A stretch of DNA of 17,941 nucleotides from JAKSCF01 sp028279945 (lineage in GTDB: Bacteria; Bacillota; Clostridia; Peptostreptococcales; JAAYPU01), in assembly GCA_028279945.1 (NCBI GenBank), contig JANQMT010000141.1, positions 1 to 17,941 on the forward strand, read 5' to 3'. Every line of letters starts with the position of its first letter. Position 1 is the stretch's first letter. A program made the position numbers and the translations under genes. This document shows, piece by piece, positions 1-7,327 of the stretch. The notes under the pieces were generated by a model. It had not been told where the DNA came from and searched no databases. It worked only from the letters and a program-made list of their open reading frames with translations.

Positions 1-597
1 AAAGGACTGAGTCATTTTTATGAAAAATATGATGAGATTTTAGAGAGATCCACAATAATATGCGCATCGGGAAGCTTAAGTCAAAATATAGAAGACAATA
101 TCTATAAAGAATTAATTGATAAAGCAAAAGAAAAAGGCGTGATGTTTCTATTAGATACAAGTGGAATGCCATTGAAGTACGGCATTGAAGCAGCACCATT
201 TTTAATAAAGCCCAATAAGGAGGAGTTGGCCTTTTTGACGGGTAGAGCTTTAGAGACCGAATCTGACATTATTTATGCCATAAGGGATTTAATGAAGTCA
301 AGGGTGCAGGTGATCGTAGTCTCTTTAGGGAGTGAAGGCGCTATTGCAGCCTATAAAGATACTTTATATAGAGTTAAAATTCCTAAAATAAAAACGGTCA
401 ATCCCGTAGGGTCAGGAGACGCCATGATTGGAGGATTTGCAGTAGCTTTAAATAAAGGATATAATATTGAAGATATGCTTATATATGGTACAGCATGTGG
501 TATTTCAAATGCAAAACAAACAAAGACCGGTATTATTGATACCGATGATGTAAAGAAATTCGCCAACCAAATTATTATTGAAGAATTGTCTATATAA
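1..597 (+). CDS. PfkB-family sugar-phosphate kinase, 3' part (1-phosphofructokinase / tagatose-6-phosphate kinase type)
   Basis: The reading frame is open from the first base of the window, so the 5' end of the gene is missing; 198 codons remain. Seen: the KPNKEEL segment (near base 208), typical of the FruK/LacC branch of the ribokinase/PfkB superfamily; a VIVVSLGSEGA strand; and the C-terminal signature VNPVGSGDAMIGG (around bases 397-435), whose GSGD holds the catalytic aspartate and the anion hole for ATP. Known: these enzymes phosphorylate fructose-1-phosphate or tagatose-6-phosphate with ATP in the cytoplasm. An HPr gene follows 58 bases later on the same strand, which suggests a sugar-PTS context, probably fructose. 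Which hexose phosphate is used cannot be decided without the N-terminal half and the upstream genes. The family call is firm; the substrate is inference. Confidence 0.87.
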   Translation, partial: KGLSHFYEKYDEILERSTIICASGSLSQNIEDNIYKELIDKAKEKGVMFLLDTSGMPLKYGIEAAPFLIKPNKEELAFLTGRALETESDIIYAIRDLMKSRVQVIVVSLGSEGAIAAYKDTLYRVKIPKIKTVNPVGSGDAMIGGFAVALNKGYNIEDMLIYGTACGISNAKQTKTGIIDTDDVKKFANQIIIEELSI

Positions 598-655
598 AAT
601 ATTCAGGATGATGTACTAAAATAAGCGAATAAAATTTAAATAGGAGTATAGAAAT

Positions 656-919
656 ATGTATACGGATAAAGTCATAATAAAAAATGAAACAGGATTACAC
701 GCTCGTCCGGCCAGTATGTTTGTAAGAGTGGCAAGTAAATATAAATCAGAGATTACTTTGATTAAAGAAGAAAAAGAATACAACGCAAAAAGTTTAATGG
801 CAATATTGAGTATGGGAGCAGGAAAAGATACTGAAATTACAATAAAGGCAGAAGGCGTAGATGAGAAGGAAGCAACTGAAGATCTAAAGACTCTGGTAGA
901 TAGCAATTTTGGCGAGTAG
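656..919 (+). CDS. ptsH: HPr, phosphocarrier protein of the sugar phosphotransferase system
   Basis: An 87-residue protein, the normal HPr length. The active-site segment GLHARPAS puts the phospho-accepting histidine at residue 15 (PEP-dependent phosphorylation by enzyme I). The KSLMAILSMG segment puts serine at residue 46, the site used by HPr kinase/phosphorylase in low-GC Gram-positives, so this protein can probably also act as the CcpA corepressor. The ATG at 656 is preceded by a TAGGAG ribosome binding site about 8 bases upstream. It lies 58 bases after the PfkB-type kinase and is followed at once by a strong terminator, so it is probably the last gene of that operon. HPr is more often found next to ptsI; here no enzyme I gene is in view. 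It could be a sugar-specific HPr paralogue (FPr/Crh-like), but the intact His-15 argues for a working PTS carrier. Confidence 0.92.
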   Translation: MYTDKVIIKNETGLHARPASMFVRVASKYKSEITLIKEEKEYNAKSLMAILSMGAGKDTEITIKAEGVDEKEATEDLKTLVDSNFGE

Positions 920-921
920 GG

Positions 922-963
922 AGAAAGAAGGTTAGGTTATCCATAACCTTCTTTCTATTTTTT
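922..963 (+). terminator. Rho-independent terminator of the kinase-HPr operon
   Basis: A perfect 13-bp inverted repeat (AGAAAGAAGGTTA at 922-934, TAACCTTCTTTCT at 944-956) with a 9-base loop is followed by A and a run of six T. It begins two bases after the ptsH stop codon. Confidence 0.92.
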
Positions 964-989
964 GTGTACAGCTTAGCAGTTACACAAAA
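960..989. repeat. Perfect inverted repeat just downstream of the ptsH terminator
   Basis: TTTTGTGTA (960-968) and TACACAAAA (981-989) are exact reverse complements around a 12-base centre. The left arm is part of the T-run of the preceding terminator. It could be a back-up stem-loop, a bidirectional terminator element or a protein operator. No function can be assigned from sequence. Confidence 0.55.
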
Positions 990-1222
990 TAAAACTATTT
1001 ATGGAAAAAGTATTAGCAAAATGAATACAGGTGTATGAATATTCGTTTTTTTGTGTTCATTTGGTCAGAAAATTTAGGTGGCAGATGAGCTATAAAAGTC
1101 GTGAACAAACAGGACGTTTGTTAGCAGGTATAAGCCAAGGATGGCGGTAATATATTCAGCTAATGTTTATCTAAATATGTGGTAATATATAATAGAGACT
1201 TAAGGAAAGGATTTGCAAGTGT
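990..1222. other. Intergenic region upstream of the flavoprotein gene
   Basis: No recognised gene or known riboswitch is seen. It holds a perfect 7-bp inverted repeat (AACAAAC 1104-1110, GTTTGTT 1116-1122, five-base loop). A 21-codon ORF runs from ATG 1085 to the stop at 1148-1150, with AGGTGG only 3 bases before it; coding is doubtful. A TATAAT at 1188-1193 could be the -10 box for the gene starting at 1223, but nothing resembling TTGACA lies 16-18 bases upstream. Confidence 0.4.
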
Positions 1223-2452
1223 ATGTATAGAGTGTTAGTTGTAGGTGGTGGAGCTTCTGGAATGACAGCAGCCATAGCAGCTGCAAGACACGGGGCGAAG
1301 GTGACTTTAATAGAAAAAATGGATGATGTAGGTAAGAAGATATTAGCCACCGGTAATGGTCGGTGTAATATGAGCAATATCAACGCTCAAGAATATGGGT
1401 ATAATAAAAACAAATCCTTTGTATCCTCTGCTTTGTCACAGTTTAATGTGGAAGACACATTTACGTTTTTTGAAGAACTGGGTGTGATGCATAAGGTAGA
1501 AGCTGAAGGAAGGGTGTATCCTTATTCTAACCAAGCAGCAGCTGTATTGGATGTTTTAAAAATGGAAATAGAACGTTTGTATATCCATGTGTTACCGGGC
1601 AGTACGGTTAGGACCATTAAAAATAGAGCGGATACTTTTTTTACTTATTTAAAGGATGGATCGATTTTAGAAAGTGAAAAAGTAATTTTAGCTTGTGGAG
1701 GCATGGCCGGACCACAATACGGTTGCAATGGAGACGGGTATGCGATAGCTGAATCAATAGGTCATAATATTAAAACACCAAAACCGGCTTTGGTACAAGT
1801 TGTACATAATGAATGGTATGTTAAAAAATTGAAAGGCGTACGGGTAAAAGGAAGTGTGAGCCTTGAATGCAATGAAAAAGTCATAAAAATTCAAAGCGGT
1901 GAAATACAATTTACAGAAGATGGCCTTTCAGGTATCTGTATTTTTGATATAAGTGGAGAGGTGAACAATTCTTTAGACCTTGGAAAATCATGCAGCATAA
2001 TAATAGATATATTTTCTGATATAACAGATGAAAATTTAATAGAAATATTAAAGAAAAGAAGGGAATTTTGTTATAATAAACCAGTAGACAACTTTTTAAT
2101 TGGAATGGTAAACAATCGATTGGCACCGGTATTATTAAAATTATCTGATGTTGATCATCATAAAAATTGTTCTGAGTTAACCAATAAAGAATTATACCGG
2201 CTGAAAAACGTGTTAAAGAAATGGAAAGTGCCGGTGGTTGCTACCCGCTCATGGAAACATGCTCAAGTCACTTCGGGTGGAGTAGATACAAGAGAAATTA
2301 ATCCTAATACCTTAGAATCAAAACTTACTGAAGGTCTATATTTTGCCGGGGAATTAATAGATGTAGATGGATTGTGCGGAGGATATAATTTACAATGGGC
2401 GTGGTCATCGGGATATTTAGCAGGAAAGAGTGCAGCAGAAGCATGTTTTTAA
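1223..2452 (+). CDS. NAD(P)/FAD-dependent flavoprotein of the HI0933/BaiN (YtfP/YhiN-like) family
   Basis: A 409-residue protein of the usual family length. The N-terminus is a dinucleotide-binding Rossmann motif (VVGGGASG, residues 6-13, with the acidic E31 at the end of the second strand). It is followed by GKKILATGNGRCNMSN (37-52), the family hallmark after the FAD site. The C-terminus has VTSGGVDTREINP and then GLYFAGELIDVDGLCGGYNLQ, the second FAD-contact block. Known: the family has been linked to aminoacetone oxidation and, for BaiN, to bile-acid ring reduction; the true substrate of most members is unknown, so no specific reaction is claimed. It is a soluble cytoplasmic protein. ATG 1223 follows AAGGAAAGG with about 12 bases of spacing, somewhat long. 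It leads a same-strand run of redox genes. Family assignment is firm; function is open. Confidence 0.88.
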   Translation: MYRVLVVGGGASGMTAAIAAARHGAKVTLIEKMDDVGKKILATGNGRCNMSNINAQEYGYNKNKSFVSSALSQFNVEDTFTFFEELGVMHKVEAEGRVYPYSNQAAAVLDVLKMEIERLYIHVLPGSTVRTIKNRADTFFTYLKDGSILESEKVILACGGMAGPQYGCNGDGYAIAESIGHNIKTPKPALVQVVHNEWYVKKLKGVRVKGSVSLECNEKVIKIQSGEIQFTEDGLSGICIFDISGEVNNSLDLGKSCSIIIDIFSDITDENLIEILKKRREFCYNKPVDNFLIGMVNNRLAPVLLKLSDVDHHKNCSELTNKELYRLKNVLKKWKVPVVATRSWKHAQVTSGGVDTREINPNTLESKLTEGLYFAGELIDVDGLCGGYNLQWAWSSGYLAGKSAAEACF

Positions 2453-2480
2453 ATAGAGGATGATGCAGTATGGGTCGGCT

Positions 2481-2555
2481 TCATGACGAAATCAGAGATT
2501 TCTATTTCGCGACATCTGACCTACGACGCAATCAGAGATTGCTGTTAGGTCATGA
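2481..2555. repeat. Pair of related stem-loops between the two flavoprotein genes
   Basis: Two adjacent hairpins share the direct repeat AATCAGAGATT (2490-2500 and 2530-2540, 40 bases apart). Hairpin 1 (2483-2515) can pair CGAAAT with ATTTCG, or the inner GAAATC-AGA-GATTTC. Hairpin 2 (2517-2552) is TGACCTA-CGAC-GCAATC-AGA-GATTGC-TGT-TAGGTCA. The outer ends TCATGAC (2481-2487) and GTCATGA (2549-2555) are also reverse complements and compete with the hairpin 2 stem. No T-run follows, so this is not an intrinsic terminator. The AGAGGAG ribosome binding site of the next gene starts at the end of the element. It may be a dispersed palindromic repeat or a translational control leader. Confidence 0.7.
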
Positions 2556-2567
2556 GAGGAGCAACTT

Positions 2568-4169
2568 ATGTTACGAGTTAATGAAATAAAACTGTCCATC
2601 AATGAAGCGCTGGACAGGATTCCAGATAAGATAAAGAAAAAACTTAAAATCAAAGAGGAGGATTGGATTTCTTATTCTATTTTTAGGGAATCTATTGATG
2701 CAAGAAAAAAAGAAATACACTTTGTTTATACAGTAGATATAGAAGTTAAAAATGAAGAAAAGGTCCTAAAATACAATCCTAAAAAGGTGACTAAGACACC
2801 GGATTTGTTGTATCAATACCCTCAAAGAGAACAAGGAGCCTTAAAGCATCGGCCTGTTGTCATAGGTTTTGGGCCTTGCGGCATGTTTGCAGCACTTATC
2901 TTAGCAGAATTGGGCTGTAAACCTATTGTATTGGAAAGAGGAAAATCGGTTGAAGAAAGAATACAAGATGTGGATTTGTTTTGGAAAGAAGGTTTGCTAA
3001 ATACTGAATCCAACGTACAATTTGGTGAAGGCGGGGCGGGTACTTTTTCAGACGGCAAATTGACCACAAGAATAAAAGATATCAAACGATGTAGAAAGGT
3101 ACTTCAAACGCTTATTGAGGCAGGTGCACCGGAAGATATTTTATACAAACAAAAGCCTCATATAGGAACTGATATTCTTAGAAACGTAATAAAAAATATA
3201 AGAAATCAGATCACCAAACTAGGCGGTGAAATAAAGTTTAATAGTAAGGTAACGGATTTAATAATAGAAGAAAATAGTATTTCCGGTGTTAAGATTAACG
3301 ATAGAGAAGAAATAATGACGGATACGGTTATTTTAGCATTAGGTCATAGTGCAAGAGATACCTTTGAAATGCTGTTTGAAAAAAGTGTTGCTTTAGAACA
3401 AAAACCCTTTTCAATGGGTGTACGTATTGAACATCCACAGAAGTTAATCGATCAAGTTCAATTTGGAGAATATGCAGGACACCCTAAATTAGGCGCTGCT
3501 GATTATAAGTTATCTTATCATTGTCGGAATGGAAGAGGCGTATATTCTTTTTGCATGTGCCCGGGAGGACTGGTAATCGGCAGTGCATCAGAAGCGGAAG
3601 GCGTGGTAACCAATGGCATGAGTTATCATAATCGTTCAGGAGACAATGCTAACAGTGCGTTACTGGTGGATATTAAAACCCAAGACTATGATAGGGGACA
3701 TCCTTTAGATGGTGTAGCATTTCAAAGAACTTGGGAAAGAAAAGCATGGGAAGCAGGTGGAAAAAACTTTACTGCACCTGTTCAAAGTGTCGGAGATTTT
3801 TTAGGGAACCCATCTAGAGTGGATCAAAAGACAGTAGAACCGACCTATTTACCCGGCACCAAATATACTGATTTAACTAGATGTTTGCCCTCATATGTAA
3901 CGGAATCCTTAAAAGAAGCATTGCCTGAGTTGGGTAAGAAGCTGAAAGGATTTGATATGAATGAGGCAATGATGACAGGGATAGAGACTAGGAGCTCTTC
4001 TCCTGTAAGAATATTGAGGGATCAATATTTTCAGAGCAATATTAAAGGATTATTTCCTTCAGGGGAAGGGGCAGGTTATGCCGGCGGGATTATATCAGCT
4101 GCTGTGGACGGAATTAAAGCTGCTGAATTCGCAGTGACTAATAAAAATCAAAAGGAGAGGGTAGAATGA
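2568..4169 (+). CDS. FAD-dependent dehydrogenase, COG2509-type
   Basis: A 533-residue protein. Residues 1-60 form a basic N-terminal region typical of this family (begins MLRVNEIKLSINEALDRIP). A Rossmann FAD motif follows (VVIGFGPCG, residues 97-105, with the acidic ELERG-type end read here as VLERG). Next is the conserved FGEGGAGTFSDGKLTTR block (152-168). The C-terminus has ETRSSSPVRI and FPSGEGAGYAGGIISAAVDG, which close the FAD site. Known: the family is widespread in anaerobes and annotated only as an uncharacterised FAD dehydrogenase, so substrate and electron partner are unknown. ATG 2568 follows AGAGGAG at 7 bases. It overlaps the next gene by four bases (ATGA), so the two are translationally coupled. 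This is a different family from the flavoprotein upstream. No lesion is visible. Confidence 0.86.
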   Translation: MLRVNEIKLSINEALDRIPDKIKKKLKIKEEDWISYSIFRESIDARKKEIHFVYTVDIEVKNEEKVLKYNPKKVTKTPDLLYQYPQREQGALKHRPVVIGFGPCGMFAALILAELGCKPIVLERGKSVEERIQDVDLFWKEGLLNTESNVQFGEGGAGTFSDGKLTTRIKDIKRCRKVLQTLIEAGAPEDILYKQKPHIGTDILRNVIKNIRNQITKLGGEIKFNSKVTDLIIEENSISGVKINDREEIMTDTVILALGHSARDTFEMLFEKSVALEQKPFSMGVRIEHPQKLIDQVQFGEYAGHPKLGAADYKLSYHCRNGRGVYSFCMCPGGLVIGSASEAEGVVTNGMSYHNRSGDNANSALLVDIKTQDYDRGHPLDGVAFQRTWERKAWEAGGKNFTAPVQSVGDFLGNPSRVDQKTVEPTYLPGTKYTDLTRCLPSYVTESLKEALPELGKKLKGFDMNEAMMTGIETRSSSPVRILRDQYFQSNIKGLFPSGEGAGYAGGIISAAVDGIKAAEFAVTNKNQKERVE

Positions 4170-4729
4170 GGAAGATATTGGTTATAAAAGGAAGCCCAAG
4201 AAAGCTGAGCTTTTCAGCGTCTTTAGCAGATAAAGCCGTTAAAGGGATAAAAGATGCCGGCGGAACTGTAGAAGAAATTGTTCTGGAGAATTATAATATA
4301 AAGCCTTGCAGAGCTTGTAACGGATGTGAGAAAAGTGAATCAATATGTACTGTAAAAGATGATATGGCATTTTTATACAATAAAATCACAGAAGCAGATG
4401 GATTTATTTTAGCAAGTCCGGTATACTGGTTTAACATGACAGCACAAATGAAAACTTTTATTGATAGATGGTATGCTTTATATATGAAAGATGAAAGCTT
4501 TTTAAGAAATAAAACGGCAGGAATTATCATGACTTATGCGGATGAAGATGCCTTTTCATCAGGTGCAGTTAATGCGCTGCGCACTTTTCAAGATATTTTT
4601 AATTATTGCCAGGGTCATGTTATGGATATGGTACATACATGTGAAGAAAATTTAAAAGATAAAAATCATCCCATATTTGAAAAGTCGTATGAGCTTGGGC
4701 AAAAGCTGGTAAAAGACTCGAAATTTTAA
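4166..4729 (+). CDS. Flavodoxin-fold NAD(P)H-dependent FMN reductase, iron-sulfur flavoprotein-like
   Basis: A 187-residue protein. The N-terminal GSPRKLSFSASLA (residues 9-21) is the FMN-phosphate loop of the NADPH-dependent FMN reductase superfamily. A compact cysteine motif follows: C48, C51, C54 and C61 (spacing CX2CX2CX6C), then VKDDM. Further on, SPVYWFNMTAQMKTFIDRW is the conserved flavin-binding and dimer segment. Known: this spacing resembles the [4Fe-4S] site of archaeal and clostridial iron-sulfur flavoproteins, but relatives with the same cysteines are often annotated only as flavodoxin-family oxidoreductases, so a cluster is possible and not proven. The start codon overlaps the stop of the preceding FAD dehydrogenase (ATGA), and GGAGAGGG lies just upstream. 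The coupling suggests it passes electrons to or from that enzyme; this is inference. Confidence 0.85.
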   Translation: MRKILVIKGSPRKLSFSASLADKAVKGIKDAGGTVEEIVLENYNIKPCRACNGCEKSESICTVKDDMAFLYNKITEADGFILASPVYWFNMTAQMKTFIDRWYALYMKDESFLRNKTAGIIMTYADEDAFSSGAVNALRTFQDIFNYCQGHVMDMVHTCEENLKDKNHPIFEKSYELGQKLVKDSKF

Positions 4730-4752
4730 GCTATATAGTGGAGGAATACAAA

Positions 4753-6204
4753 ATGACAATCAATGCGCCTATTTATGAGTTTTTGATGAACCATTCTAAG
4801 AAGAATGCCATCTCATTTCATATGCCGGGCCATAAAGGCGGAACACTTTTTAAAAAGTATGGCTACGAAGGTTTTTTAGAGAATATTATAAAATACGATG
4901 TAACAGAAATACATGGTGCGGATAATCTATACCATCCTAACGAAATCATTGATAAAATACAAAAAAAATATGCGACACTTTATGATGCAAAGCGTTCTTT
5001 TTTGCTTGTTAATGGAACAACAGGAGGAATTCTTGCCAGCATTTTATCATGCGTTGGTCCAAACGAGAAATTAATTATGGCAAGGAATAGCCATAAATCT
5101 ACTTTTAATGCACTGGTACTTGGCGATATTAACCCAATTTATATCCAGCCTGAACGAGTTGATGATTATCATGTTTCCGGACAGATTCATCTAAGAGAAG
5201 TTGAAAAGGCTGTAAAGCATCATCCTGATGCAAAGGCTGTAATATTACCAAGTCCAAATTATTATGGAATTTGCAGCGATATTCAAGAAATATCGCGTAT
5301 CATACATGAACATAATATGATACTTATTGTTGATGAAGCCCATGGCGCACATCTTCACTTTTCAGATCACTTTCCGAATAGTGCATTAGCACATGAAGCG
5401 GATATAGTGATTAACAGTACACATAAAACTTTAGCTTCTCTGACACAAAGTGCAGTCCTTCATGTGAACTCAAACAGAGTAGATATGAATGCATTAATGG
5501 ATAAATTACAAATGGTACAGAGCACCAGTCCATCCTATATATTAATGGCCTCCTTAGATATTAATGCAGACATAATGGCAAAGCATGGTGAAGAGCTGAT
5601 CTGTAATTGGGTTAAAAACTTAGATGAATTTTATGATAAAATGAAATCAGCAAAACACACAAAAATTATGAACGGATCAAAAAAAATTAAAGGATTTGAT
5701 CCTACAAAGATTAATATAGATATGACCGGTATTGGTATAACAGGTAAAAAGCTGGAAGAGATATTAAGGGAAAAGTATAATATATATATGGAATTGGTTA
5801 CACCCAATATTGTAATGGGGATGACAGGCATTGGTACAACTAAAGAGCATTTGGACAAGTTAGCTGAAGCATTATTAGAGATAGAGACTCATTACAGTGG
5901 AAATGAGAGCATACATATACCTCTCGTAGAGTATGAAGAAAACCAGGCTGTTTTAAAACCATCCCAAGCGGCCCAAAAAGAAAAAGCATGGGTTAATTTT
6001 GAAGACAGTATTGGAAAGGTATGTGCCATTGCTGTAACACCATACCCTCCAGGTGTTCCAATGATTTATCCTGGAGAAGTATTTACAGAAAAAATTATTT
6101 CAGAAATTATAAAAATAGAAAAAGATATTTTAATTTTGGGACTGAAAAATGAAAAAAAAGTAGCCATTGTAAAAGGGGACCACCATGGACGAACAAAAGT
6201 ATGA
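4753..6204 (+). CDS. Orn/Lys/Arg decarboxylase family PLP enzyme (fold type I)
   Basis: A 483-residue protein. Opening block SFHMPGHKGG (residues 21-30), then DVTEIHGADNLYHP (49-62), the substrate/PLP region VNGTTGG (86-92) and RNSHKS (111-116). The PLP-binding strand is VDEAHGAH (193-200), and the Schiff-base lysine is K225 in NSTHKTL. The C-terminal domain has AVTPYPPGVPMIYPGE, characteristic of the family. The length matches the short Gram-positive form that lacks the N-terminal wing domain of the large enterobacterial enzymes. Known: members decarboxylate arginine, lysine or ornithine to agmatine, cadaverine or putrescine; sequence alone does not say which. An in-frame GTG at 4738 is rejected because it overlaps the GGAGG at 4740-4744, which sits 8 bases before ATG 4753. 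The transporter gene downstream overlaps it by 20 bases. Confidence 0.87.
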   Translation: MTINAPIYEFLMNHSKKNAISFHMPGHKGGTLFKKYGYEGFLENIIKYDVTEIHGADNLYHPNEIIDKIQKKYATLYDAKRSFLLVNGTTGGILASILSCVGPNEKLIMARNSHKSTFNALVLGDINPIYIQPERVDDYHVSGQIHLREVEKAVKHHPDAKAVILPSPNYYGICSDIQEISRIIHEHNMILIVDEAHGAHLHFSDHFPNSALAHEADIVINSTHKTLASLTQSAVLHVNSNRVDMNALMDKLQMVQSTSPSYILMASLDINADIMAKHGEELICNWVKNLDEFYDKMKSAKHTKIMNGSKKIKGFDPTKINIDMTGIGITGKKLEEILREKYNIYMELVTPNIVMGMTGIGTTKEHLDKLAEALLEIETHYSGNESIHIPLVEYEENQAVLKPSQAAQKEKAWVNFEDSIGKVCAIAVTPYPPGVPMIYPGEVFTEKIISEIIKIEKDILILGLKNEKKVAIVKGDHHGRTKV

Positions 6205-7102
6205 AGTAGACAAGAAAAAAATCTTTTATGCCGATATGGCATTGATTATTGGAGCTATGCTATGGGGAATGGAGTATATAGCTATAAAATATGCTCTGTT
6301 AGAGTTTTCACCTATATACGTTAATGTATTTAGATTTGGATTTGGGTTTATAGCGGTTGGGCTGGTTTTTTGGAAAAAAGCAAAGCAGCTTGATAAAAGT
6401 TATGTGAAAGTAGGCTTGGTTATCGGTTTTTTTTCTTTTGTTGCGTTTGCTTGTATGACATCGGCCATGCAGTATATTTCTGTGGCAGTCAATGCTTTCC
6501 TTGTGGCAACTTATACGGTGTGGGTACCGCTTATCACTACGATTATATATAAAAAACGCCCTCATTGGACGGTTATGACAGGCTCTTTATTGTGTATGAT
6601 AGGGATTTATTTTCTTACTTTAGTAGAAGGTGAAATACATATAGGATTTGGCGAGGCCCTATCATTATCAGCGTCCATTCTTTTTTCCTTTGTCATCATT
6701 ATAAAAGCACATTATATAAAAAAAATGGATCCCATTGGTATAGCTATTTCTCAAACCGGTGGAACAGGTCTATACTATATTATTGCGGCAATAGCCTTTG
6801 AACCCCTTCCGGTTTATACCGGACATACGGAAAGTATTCTGGCTATTATATATATCGTCATAGGTGCAACGGCGGTTGCTCATGTTATTGTTAACATGAG
6901 CTTAAGATATACCACAGCTACTCGGCAGGTGATTATTATTTCACTGGAATCGGTTTTTGCTGCAATTTTTGGTTTTTTAATACTAAAGGAAAGCCTAACC
7001 CTTTCAGTATTATGGGGAACATTACTGATATTTTCTGCCATTATTTTAATAGAAACAGAGTTAAAATTTATTCCTTATTTTAGAAAAAAGAGTATGAATT
7101 GA
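6185..7102 (+). CDS. EamA/DMT-family membrane transporter
   Basis: A 305-residue, strongly hydrophobic protein with about ten predicted membrane segments in two EamA repeats. The first repeat begins at ALIIGAMLWGMEYIAIKYAL (residues 14-33), the typical start of a drug/metabolite transporter repeat. The second begins around FGEALSLSASILFSFVIIIK and ends with LESVFAAIFGFLILKESLT, the conserved late-helix motif. ATG 6185 has AAAAGGGG 6 bases upstream and overlaps the decarboxylase gene by 20 bases, so the two are almost certainly cotranscribed and translationally coupled. Inference: export of the amine product or uptake of the amino-acid substrate; DMT proteins vary too much for a firm call. No clear intrinsic terminator follows, and the amtB promoter begins 24 bases after the stop. 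Confidence 0.85.
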   Translation: MDEQKYEVDKKKIFYADMALIIGAMLWGMEYIAIKYALLEFSPIYVNVFRFGFGFIAVGLVFWKKAKQLDKSYVKVGLVIGFFSFVAFACMTSAMQYISVAVNAFLVATYTVWVPLITTIIYKKRPHWTVMTGSLLCMIGIYFLTLVEGEIHIGFGEALSLSASILFSFVIIIKAHYIKKMDPIGIAISQTGGTGLYYIIAAIAFEPLPVYTGHTESILAIIYIVIGATAVAHVIVNMSLRYTTATRQVIIISLESVFAAIFGFLILKESLTLSVLWGTLLIFSAIILIETELKFIPYFRKKSMN

Positions 7103-7125
7103 TAGCATTAATTTAAAGAATATTA

Positions 7126-7154
7126 TTGACAAAGTCACATTATCTAATTATAAT
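7126..7154 (+). promoter_or_regulatory. Consensus sigma-A promoter of the amtB leader (distal)
   Basis: TTGACA (7126-7131), a 17-base spacer and TATAAT (7149-7154) match the housekeeping consensus at all twelve positions. Transcription would start near 7161, about 24 bases before the first attenuator and 384 bases before the amtB start codon. Such a strong promoter needs a downstream brake, which the two terminators provide. Confidence 0.88.
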
Positions 7155-7184
7155 TAATACATTAATAAATAAAGTTCAAAGTAA

Positions 7185-7234
7185 GGCAATGGTGTCGTTA
7201 TTAAGAAAGTTTTCTTAATCCGATGCCGTTTTTT
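7185..7234 (+). promoter_or_regulatory. Attenuator 1 of amtB: candidate ANTAR-binding hairpin overlapping a terminator
   Basis: Small hairpin GGC (7185-7187), hexaloop AATGGT (7188-7193), GTC (7194-7196). The loop has A at position 1 and G at position 4, the published ANTAR recognition pattern. The stem has one G-U pair and is only 3 bp. The overlapping terminator pairs GGTGTCG (7191-7197) with CGATGCC (7221-7227) and ATTAAGAA (7200-7207) with TTCTTAAT (7212-7219), followed by G and six T. Bases 7191-7196 belong to both structures, so they exclude each other. Inference: the ANTAR protein encoded after glnA stabilises the small hairpin and allows readthrough. Confidence 0.72.
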
Positions 7235-7237
7235 ATT

Positions 7238-7266
7238 TTGAATTCAAGTATACAGCTGTGTAATAT
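7238..7266 (+). promoter_or_regulatory. Possible second amtB promoter between the two attenuators
   Basis: TTGAAT (7238-7243) and TAATAT (7261-7266) are separated by 17 bases. Each box matches four of six consensus positions. It would start a transcript near 7273 that meets only the second attenuator. This is moderate evidence in an AT-rich region where chance matches are common. Confidence 0.35.
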
Positions 7267-7327
7267 AGAAGAAAAGGATGTGATGGAAAAATTCTGAGAA
7301 AAATCTGCAAAAAAAATATAGTCAAAT

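Noticed and set aside
616..906. Minus-strand ORF over ptsH
   Set aside because: It is the antisense of a well-supported HPr gene, with no ribosome binding site or family resemblance. The other minus-strand frames under plus-strand genes were rejected for the same reason.
2481..2555. CRISPR or intrinsic terminator at the paired hairpins
   Set aside because: There are only two copies of an 11-base repeat, no spacer pattern, and no T-run after the hairpins.
4738..4752. GTG start giving five extra residues on the decarboxylase
   Set aside because: The GTG overlaps the GGAGG that serves ATG 4753 at ideal spacing, and the family begins near the ATG.
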